The notes under the pieces are model-generated. The model had not been told where the DNA came from, ran no database searches, and saw only the letters and a program-made list of their open reading frames with translations. Position numbers and translations under genes: made by a program. Source: Lepas anatifera (Eukaryota; Arthropoda; Thecostraca; Lepadidae). From it: a stretch of DNA of 64,000 nucleotides. Location: positions 1,116,001 to 1,180,000 of the forward strand of contig JAOTON010001253.1 of NCBI GenBank assembly GCA_034440635.1, written 5' to 3'. Positions 56,165 through 64,000 of the stretch are shown here, one piece after another. Each line of letters begins with the position of its first letter. Position 1 is the first letter of the stretch.

Positions 56165-59100
56165 CATGCTCGTCTCAAAAAGCAATCTGATACTAACAAG
56201 ATCAGCTCGCATTTAAATTTAGCTTCATTAAACGTTAACGGTCTCCGCAGCCAGGTAACAAACGGAGTTCCAAAAAGACGTAAAATCTTTACTTGGTTAA
56301 AGAACCTGAAATTTGAGATAATTTATCTTCAGGAAACTCACTCTTCAATAGAAACAGAAAACCAATGGAGAAATGAATGGGGAGGAAACATATATTTCGC
56401 CCACGGCGAAAGTAATAGCAGGGGCGTGGCAATACTGATTCGACCGAACACTGGTTTTACCGTACGATCAGTGTATGCAGATTCCAACGGTCGATTTCTT
56501 ACCTTGGAAATAAATGTAAATGGAACATGGGTAACACTGGGTAATTATTATGGCCCAAATAGCGATAACCAAAAAGTAGTCGAGGAGTTCTGCTTCAAAG
56601 TTATGGAGTACAAAAATTCCACTATTGTCTTGGGGGGAGATTGGAACTTTGGTATGAACAAGGCAAAAGATAGAATTAGCTCTGGACAAAGAAACCCAAA
56701 TAATGACAAATCGAGAGATGTCCTTCTGCGATATCTTATAGACAATGATATATATGACGTTTGGCGTGAGTTAAACCCAACAAAAAACGAATTTACGTAT
56801 CTTAAAAGGAATCCCGTAAGCAAGTCGCGAATTGACTTTTTCGTGGTGAGTCGAGACGTAATGTACTCAGAAAACGAGCCGTTGGCCGAAATTAGAGATG
56901 GCTATCTATCTGACCACAAGTTGATAACGGCCGTTATAAGTATTCCAACGATTGAATTGGGTAAATCATACTGGAAGTTTAACAATGCCTTATTAAAAGA
57001 CAATGATTTTGTTTCTATGATTCGTCATAAAATATCACAGATCTTGGACGAAAATCGATCCTCTACAACCACAAACTGCATTTTGTTTGAAACACTTCTT
57101 TGTGTGTTAAGAGGTTACATCATCCAGTATAGCGCGCATAAAAAGCGTGAATCTGCACGGGTTTTGGGAGATTTAGAAGAGCAGTTAAAAAATCTCGATG
57201 CAGATGAGAGCTCAGACAGGAACATTATTGAAGGAATAAGGGCTGAACGAGACAACGTGATAGAAGACCTTGCCCGTAAAGGCATGTTTTTTGGCAAAGT
57301 GAGGTGGAGAAATTTGGCTGAACGCGGAACCAAATACTTTCACGGCCTTTCGAGGCGAAATAGGGGAAAGAACATCACCAGAACACTATTCGTCAACGTA
57401 GGATCAGAGGTACAACAGGCAACCCTAACAAACTGCACAGAACAGATGCTTGAAGAAGGTAAATCCTTCTTCACACAAATGTATGCAAAAGAAGCCTGCA
57501 ATCTGGATGGTTTGGCACCCTTTCTTGAACGCTTACCCAATATATCTGAAGAACACAAGGCCTTTTGCGACGAGGTAGAAGACATGGAGAGCTTAAATTT
57601 CGCAGTTTCTTCCATCCGAAACAACTCTTCCCCGGTCCCTCTGGCTATACCGGCGAATTTTATAAGTACTTTTTCCCGGAACTGAAAACTTTATTGCTAA
57701 GCGTGTGTCATGAGATTTTTGAATCCGGAACTATGCCTACGAGTATGAAAAAGAGTATTACCATACTTATACCAAAAAGAGGGAAAGATTGCCGGAACCT
57801 AAGCAACATGCGACCAATAAGCTTACTAAACACATTTTATAAGATTATAACTAAACATCTCGCTATTAAATTGTCGTGCGTTGTAAAAATATCATAAATG
57901 AGGACCAAACAGGTTTCATAAAGGGACGATTCATCGGTGAAAACATAAGACTTATCCTAGACATTATCGACTTTAGTAATAACCAGGACTTAACACCTCT
58001 TCTGTTAGCCTGTGATGTGAAGCAGGCCTATGATTGCGTCGATTGGCATTACTTAAAAACTGTAGTATCGGCTTTTGGCTTCGGAAGAGGTTTTAAGCGC
58101 TGGATTGATATACTGTATGATACAAATCATGGCAATCTTGAATCCATGGCTACAGCCAGTGTTCAGATAAACGGGAAGCTTTCAACACCCTACAACATTC
58201 GTCGAGGCTTAAGGCAGGGCTGTCCCGCTAGTTGTTTATTATTTCTATTGTGCTTTGAGCCGCTTCTGAATCGAATCGGAAGATGTGAAGAAATTCGAGG
58301 GCTCACCATTGGGGATACGGTCATTAAAACTACTAGTTATGTCGACGACGTTACCCTCATATTAGATGGAAGCGATGAATCGTTGAAGGCGCGTCTCAAC
58401 GTGTTTGAAGAATTTAAAAAGGTTTCAGGATTAGGGCTGAACCATGAAAAAACCAAGGCTTTATGGGTTGGCAAGGAGTCTAGATGGAAATATCGTATCT
58501 GCCCAAAATATAAAATACAATGGCCAGATTCTTCAATAGAGATTCTGGGCATCAAGATAAGTAATGATCCTACAGTAGGTTTAAACAAAATTAATTATGA
58601 ATCTAAATATGAAAACATGCTCTCACGGCTTACTCCCTGGAATAGTCGGGGCTTGACTCTTTTCGGGAGAATACACCTAGTAAAATCCGAGCTGCTGTCG
58701 CAACTTATTTACTTGATGTCCGTGCTACCCGCCCCCGGGAAAGATTTTGCTCAAAAAGTTGAAACTGACATTTTTCGTTTCGTTTGGGGTGGAAAAAGAG
58801 ATCGCATAAAGAGAGCAACACTAAAAGCCAAGTACAAAGAAGGAGGCCTTAAAGTGCCAGATATACTTGCTAGATCCCACAGCCTCAAAATTGCATGGGT
58901 TAAAAAAATACATGGACGAGCAAAACAGGGCCAAATGGAAAGCAGTAATGAAAAGTAGCCTTTCTGTAACAAACGATTTTAATATATTTCATTGTGATGG
59001 AAATGAGAAAATACTCAACAAATGGATAAAAAATCGTTTTTGGGTAGAAACATGCCTGGCATGGATGTCCATAAAAAGAGTAGAAAGTCTAAATGGGGCA

Positions 59101-60007
59101 CAAATACTAAGTCAAGTCATCTGGGCCCATAGAGACATAGGCCTAGAAAGAAATAACACGTTGAATCGGAGAATGTTGATAAGCAAAGGACTAATCAAAA
59201 TATGTGACATGTATAACTTGACGGAAAGAAAGATTTTGTCAACCAACCAAATAGCCCATAAATTTTCTATTCATCCAATGACGGCTCGATCGATAACTCT
59301 AGCAATTCCACCGACATGGCTAAGTCAGCTGGAGAGAGACAGGCCTCAATATGAAGACTCTGGTGAATGGATTGAAAACTTACAAGCGAAACATAAAACA
59401 GCTGGATGGGCTTATGAGAAACTAACCCCAACATATAGTAGCATAGGCGACGAAACGTGCCACCAAAAATGGCAGAATGAGCTGGGGACAAATAATGAAT
59501 GCCAGTGGCCTAAAGTTTATAACGAACTTCACTACATGACTAAAGATTTACGGCTTAGATGGCTTAATTATCAGTGCATTAAACGTATACTTCCGACTAA
59601 AAGGCGCTTGTATTTATACGGTTTGGCAGAAACGGACAAATGTCAGTTATGCCCCATTCACTTTGAGACTATACTTCACAAATTTTGGCAGTGTCCTGGA
59701 GTTAGAATTCTTTGGATAGCCGTAAAGGAGCTGTTGGAGATGGAAAATAATCTGACACCTTCAGACATATTCTTGGGGGTAAACATAACCGATGATACCA
59801 AAAGATGTCAAGTAAACCAAATAATTCTGCTTCACCAAATCCTTCATCTGGAAACATAGGGACAACCCAAACCTGCTCAAAGTCTCACTATTGAAACGCT
59901 ATATAGCCCAATATCTAGATGTTGAAAGCTACATAGCCAAAATAGACAATAAATTGTCCCTGTATAGTAGTGTGTGGGACAGAATCTATAGGCGTGTCCT
60001 ACAATGA
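56165..60007 (+). pseudogene. L1/Tx1-like ORF2: endonuclease and reverse transcriptase, four frame breaks
   Basis: Open from about 56165 without an ATG near the start: LNVNGLRSQ then IIYLQETHSS (endonuclease Glu), GGDWNFGMN (Asp/Asn), RIDFFVVS and LSDHKLI (catalytic Asp-His). The RT part has RPISLLNTFYKI, DQTGFIKGRFI, LACDVKQAYDCVDW, RRGLRQGCPAS and the catalytic SYVDDVTLIL. The C-terminal part has KRILPTKRRLYLYGL and a CCHC finger, CQLC with H and C at CxxCx8Hx4C. The frame changes at C4 57630, A5 57885, A7 58902 and A3 59837. No RNase H. Known role: target-primed reverse transcription. Confidence 0.88.
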
Positions 60008-60412
60008 GCTCCTCACCCGAATGAGCAACACATCGCTGACGAGAGTCGATGACCTGACATTGTTATGCTGTACGATGGAAGGAGCGAGAGCCTTGGGCGA
60101 TGTGTTCTTTTGTTTTTTGTTATGCTTTTTTGTAATGACCTAACTGCGAAAAATTATAATCAGCCTGTTTTAGGATAAAGGTTTGAGGTAGTTGGATTTG
60201 TGGTTTGTATTTACATAATGACCGATGTATGATGCGGCTAAGATGATAAACGTCTTTGAAACGACATGTAAGTAGAATTGGATTGGATTCTCAGTGTATG
60301 GTTGAGGTTGGTTCTGAGAGACCCCGATGTGACCGAGTTGGTGTTAAGCTGTTGCTTGATGTTGAAAAATGTAAAATACAGGGCTTCGGCCGACACCTGA
60401 AAAAAAGTTTTA

Positions 60413-60418
60413 AATAAA
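60413..60418 (+). promoter_or_regulatory. Polyadenylation signal AATAAA of the L1-like element
   Basis: AATAAA about 400 bases after the ORF2 stop, at the likely end of the element. It fits the 3' UTR length usual for LINEs. Confidence 0.5.
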
Positions 60419-60440
60419 TGTTCTCCTGTATTTGTACTTG

Positions 60441-63432
60441 AATTAATTTTACATAGCCTATAAAAAACTACAACATGAACCGATTTGCCTTAAAAATGGA
60501 GCATAAAATAATCACTCAAGTCTTCAGTCTTTTCGTTCCTCGGGTAGTCGGTAGTTTTCTACAAAATTCCTAGAATGACGAAACTTTTGTGTCAGATAGG
60601 TCATCAGACCCAGGTATGAGAATTCCTGGACTTCTGATCAGTGACCCAAAATAGGTTTTGTGCTAGGGTGTCGAGTGGAAAATTCAGCTCGGAATGTATG
60701 GCGAGTGAGTGGAAAATTCCCCCAAAATGTATGGCGGAGTAAAAAATTTCCAATTTGGGTACTCGGGTGGTAAACTCTCAGAGCCCTTGTTTGAACTGAG
60801 GGATGGATATTTCCTTTAATTTTCTCAAAGTAAATATTTTAAAATCGTCCCCAAACAGCATTGTTTGACCATTACCATGTGAAAAATTTTGGTTAAGCAG
60901 GTAAATCTGTACCAACTGAAACCCTCTGATGTAGTCTTCAATTTTTTTTAGGAATTGGTGAATTTCCACAAATAAAAAGCTTTTTGGGGGGCTTCTGAGA
61001 CCAACCTTTGGGGGAAAGAACTCTGGGAGCCACCAAGACTAACATTTGTGGGAGGAAGATCAACTCTTGGGGGGCTTCCCTAGACCAACTCTTGTGCCCC
61101 TCCTCTCCTCTCCCACACGACCAGCTCTAAAGGGCCCCTGAGACGAAATATCGGGGCCCCCTTAGACCAACTCTGCAGAGGGGCCTCCGAGATCGGCAGG
61201 TGGTAAAAAATGAAAAGGGATTTTTTCATGCAATACCTAGTGCCAAAATTAATTATCTAAGCATACACTGTATAGTTTTTCTGTCCGGGACAACGCCCCT
61301 CCTATACCTATACATATAGTTATCGGAATTTTGGAGGCCACTCCTGACCTCAATCACTGCTCCTCGCATACACCTATGCTGGGGCCCAGTAGAGCCCAGT
61401 AGAGGTTTACACCTAACTAACCCAAACGAAACTACAAACTTTCTATCACGGCAATAAACTCTTCCAGACTCTTGCTAAAAGTTTATTTTCTTTACCTGTC
61501 AATTCCCCTGCTTCTTTTCACATATATACTCACCTTCATATGAATATGCTGCTTTCTATCAATATCTAATCGAAGCTACAGCCAGCCTCCTTTTTTCTGT
61601 GTGTGTTGTTTCTTCCTTTCGTCTACAATCAGCCAGGCGCGGCGGGTTGCGACAACGTCAGAGCAACTACTAATTTCAATTTCTGATCGCTTTCCGCTTG
61701 CCGGTCGCATGAGCAACATAATTTGCATTTCAAAAATTGCTCTAAATTAATTTTCTAAATCCTTATAGACTAGAAAATTATACAACTAAAAGCACACCAA
61801 GAGGAAGACTAACAATGTTTTGTCAATAACGAATATGAAACCGGGCTTTCAAAAAGCCTAAAGATGCCGCTTTTATTTACTAGATGTAAAGACGGCGATT
61901 TGGTAAGTCCACGCCGTAGACCAGCCATACAAAAAAGTGCCGATGTTTGAAGGGTAACTGGATGCATTCTTGTTGCCCAGAAAAATCATTTCATGAAAAT
62001 GTAGAGTTTCAATGTATTCAAGTACCGGACACTTTCAGTTGAACTTAAATAGCAGCGTATTTATGCCTAGGGTGTCGTAGGGTGTCGTGAGTGGATTTGG
62101 GTGTCACAGGGCGTGGACGCAGCAATGAAGGGCTGATATGGATAAAAATTATTTTCTTCGAAATGAATGGTCAATTTTCTACCATAAAATGTCAACAAAA
62201 TATGCTGCTTAGCATACAAATTTCAAGATAATTGCTTTTAACAACAAGATGACCAAAAATGGTGTTTCACTATTCTCGGTACCAAAAATACAAAAACAAG
62301 TTTTCAAGGACGTAAGCCTAGAAGTCATGTGCACAGATAAACTGCTTTCCAGAAATGTATCTTTCCAAGCGGTCAGCTCATTTTTTGGCAACACAAGGAT
62401 AGGGTGTCTAATTTTCCACTCACCAGTTTTGTGAGTGGTGGAATTTAGTGGCGGTGTTCACCCATTGGAACTTTCTCCCGTGGGGCAGGGGGCACTGAAC
62501 GTCTTGCCCGCGCCAGAATTTCGATTCAGTTGTTCCACTGAAATCGGTGGATATAAGGATGCCAGTTATAATTGACTAGAAAATAGAAATCGCCAGATTT
62601 TCTTGCAGAAAAGCCAGAGAAGCGCATGAGAGCCGAGTTAATTTGGCGATCTCTTTGTCGATTCTGCTGCTCCCTTTTTCCAGTGGACGTTGGTAGAGAA
62701 GATAATGGAACTGGCCTTTGTAGTAAGTATTGCTGAGTAAAATTAAATAGTATTAAGTATTGTTGGAAGTGAGGGGAAAATTCAGCAAAAAATATATAAA
62801 AGTGAGTGGAAAATTCTGCTTGACTGGGTGTCGTTCTGCACCCAGCACCCCAGGTTTTGGGACACTGCTTCTGATTGGTCAATTGTGATTAATTTAAAGT
62901 CCTATATTTCTGTTTCAAAAGAGTTTGGAATGTTTTTTTAAACGTTTTTTTGCAATAGTTCGAGGTTTTACGCCACTGTTCAGGACAGATATGACCAAGT
63001 TTTTAGAGAAATTGATGGTCATAGACGAAGCTACGTCGTTTGATCGATATTGAGAATTATCGATAAGTCGTATAGAAATGTTGACTTTGAGAACGATTTT
63101 AAGGCCTTTGGAGACCGAATTCGCAAAAATGAGGATATGACTTCTGAAACAAATTGTATGACCTTTTGATCTGGTCAATAATTTGTTTTCGCGTATCTCC
63201 CATTAATAGAACAAAGCAGCGCAGTTTCCTGTAATTCTCATTAATTATTTGTGTATCTCCCTCAGACGGTCAGTTAGAAAAAAACACCAAGCTCTGAAAA
63301 CAGTTAACGAGACCCAATTCACAATCACACTCAATCAGTTATCCAATGAAAATAAAACCTGCAAACACACCCTAGCCACCCACTGGCTGTCTAGTACAGA
63401 CATGTGCAGCGTTTCCGCCGGAGCCGCCTCAC
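60441..63432. other. SCLY intron; no gene, repeated phrases
   Basis: No coding frame. The phrase GAGTGGAAAATTC occurs near 60671, 60710 and 62802, and its complement TTTTCCACTC near 62413, with GGGTGTCG phrases nearby. They suggest one or more eroded repeats. At 60980-61200 there is a degenerate repeat of GGGCTTCTGAGACCAACTC-type units. Confidence 0.4.
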
Positions 63433-63598
63433 CGCTGACAGCGCCGGCCGAGTGGCAGGCGGCGCCGGTACTGGCCAGCAGCCGGGGCGCCCTCTGCAGC
63501 ACCTGGAGGGCGCTGCTGTCGCCGGCCAGCACCACACTGCTGGTGTTGGGCAGCCGCTGCACGTCGCCCCAGTTCACCCGTTCAGCCACGCCCAGACC
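63433..63598 (-). CDS. SCLY: SCLY penultimate exon with catalytic cysteine
   Basis: Minus-strand acceptor GGCGGCGGGCAG, donor GTGAGG after GTC AGC G. Encodes GLGVAERVNWGDVQRLPNTS, SVVLAGDSSALQVLQRAPRL and LASTGAACHSAGAVS. The LPNT motif starts the C-terminal domain, and the Cys of GAACHS (codon at 63455-63457) is at the position of the catalytic Cys. The frame is also open upstream to 63658 (PLGVGSVCLACDSGG), with another in-phase acceptor at 63659, so the exon start is not certain. Confidence 0.75.
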
Positions 63599-64000
63599 CT
63601 GCCCGCCGCCGCGGCCGCCGCTGTCACAGGCCAAACACACCGAACCCACACCCAGCGGCTGTAACACTCACCACCAGGTCAGTCGACTCATGTTGACAGG
63701 CATTGACGAGTAAAATGCTAATTGACAAAATATCTGTCTCGTAGACCTTCCGCGACTTCAGCACCCACCCAGAAGAGACTATATGTTTCGAGTTTCATCA
63801 AGATGGCCAGCTTTGTCAGCCAGTGGTTTTCCAGCAGTCGCTTTCACTCTCACATGCAGCTGTTTCATTCTCACCACAGCTGAGAAGAGGATTGGTATCT
63901 CTGCCACTCCCATCCTCTCATAGAGCTGTTCCATCCATATCAACTGCAGCTGTCCCATCAATAAAGTCGCAGCTGTTCCATCCTCTCTCTCTCTCTCTCT
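63599..64000. other. SCLY intron or upstream region; CAGCTG phrases and (CT)n start
   Basis: No further SCLY exon recognised. The last 120 bases repeat GCAGCTGT(T/C)CCATC-type phrases (about 63860-63985) and the window ends in a (CT)n run, probably another microsatellite. Confidence 0.45.

Larger units (their letters stand above)
54120..60440 (+). mobile_element. L1/Tx1-like non-LTR retrotransposon in the SCLY intron
   Basis: Two-ORF LINE without RNase H: a coiled-coil ORF1 (54334-55502) and an endonuclease/RT ORF2 (about 56165-60007). A 3' UTR follows with AATAAA at 60413-60418. Outer limits are estimates and no target duplication was found. It lies antisense to SCLY. ORF1 has one frame break and ORF2 four, all single-base steps at short homopolymers (54625, 57630, 57885, 58902, 59837). 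Confidence 0.82.
53533..63598 (-). other. SCLY: Selenocysteine lyase (SCLY) gene, last two exons in window
   Basis: Two minus-strand exons, 63433-63598 and 53533-53786, join in phase (1) to read RLPNTSS, LLASTGAACHSAGAVS, G, VLLRSGVSEADAGRTLRLSL and GRHTTELELSEAVRLLQRAV. This is the C-terminal part of selenocysteine lyase, a pyridoxal-phosphate enzyme of the cysteine desulfurase fold that removes selenium from selenocysteine to give alanine and selenide for selenoprotein synthesis, in the cytosol. The GAACHS motif carries the catalytic Cys. The N-terminal exons, with the PLP lysine, are to the right of the window. The 9.6-kb intron contains a plus-strand L1-like retrotransposon. The related NFS1 cysteine desulfurase is an alternative, but the LPNT, GAACHS and short active-site loop fit SCLY better. 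Confidence 0.75.

Noticed and set aside
63335..63667. Proteasome beta-4-like exon
   Set aside because: The first impression came from a GGxGxGxGxA and GD pattern. The LPNT and GAACHS motifs and the phase match to the exon at 53.7 kb fit selenocysteine lyase far better.

Overview
The window is animal nuclear DNA, most likely from an invertebrate and perhaps a crustacean or other arthropod; the species cannot be fixed from sequence alone. The evidence is spliced genes with GC-rich exons in AT-rich introns, a BEL/Pao LTR retrotransposon, an I-group non-LTR retrotransposon with RNase H, an L1/Tx1-like element, many short TTAA-bounded repeats, and abundant mini- and microsatellites. Nothing looks prokaryotic.

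Layout. 1-3115: broken BEL/Pao pol, interrupted by a 725-bp insertion with a 9-bp target duplication. 4696-6390: GGTCA-rich repeat. 7.0-13.7 kb: minus-strand I-group retrotransposon with both ORFs open. 16.3-20.6 kb: two GGTCA-rich TTAA elements flanking exons of an unrecognised minus-strand gene (about 17.9-20.8 kb). 22.0-22.8 kb: 855-bp terminal-inverted-repeat element. 24.0-28.5 kb: two more TTAA elements. 28.8-43.0 kb: a complete seven-exon plus-strand SSUH2-like gene; all splice phases agree and give 443 codons. 45.2-45.6 kb: relic of a reverse transcriptase. 45.8-50.4 kb: two more TTAA elements. 52.8-53.4 kb: very long (GA)n tract. 53.5-63.6 kb: the last two recognisable exons of a minus-strand selenocysteine lyase (SCLY) gene, with an L1/Tx1-like retrotransposon in the intron between them.

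Most notable points. (1) The SSUH2 introns hold several tandem repeats whose units look like splice sites: a 57-bp array ending at the exon 2 acceptor, a 64-bp array and cggcag repeats before exon 3, a (GTGA)n tract starting exactly at the exon 5 donor, and 72-bp and 43-bp arrays with donor-like motifs in intron 6. (2) A family of roughly 0.9-1.2 kb elements, bounded by TTAA and GC-rich termini, is packed with AGGTCA/TGACCT motifs, the half-site of nuclear hormone receptors. (3) Nearly all reading-frame breaks in the L1-like and BEL elements lie at homopolymers, so part of the apparent decay may be sequencing error.

All boundaries come from reading the sequence by eye. No alignment or database search was run, and homology calls rest on recognised family motifs.
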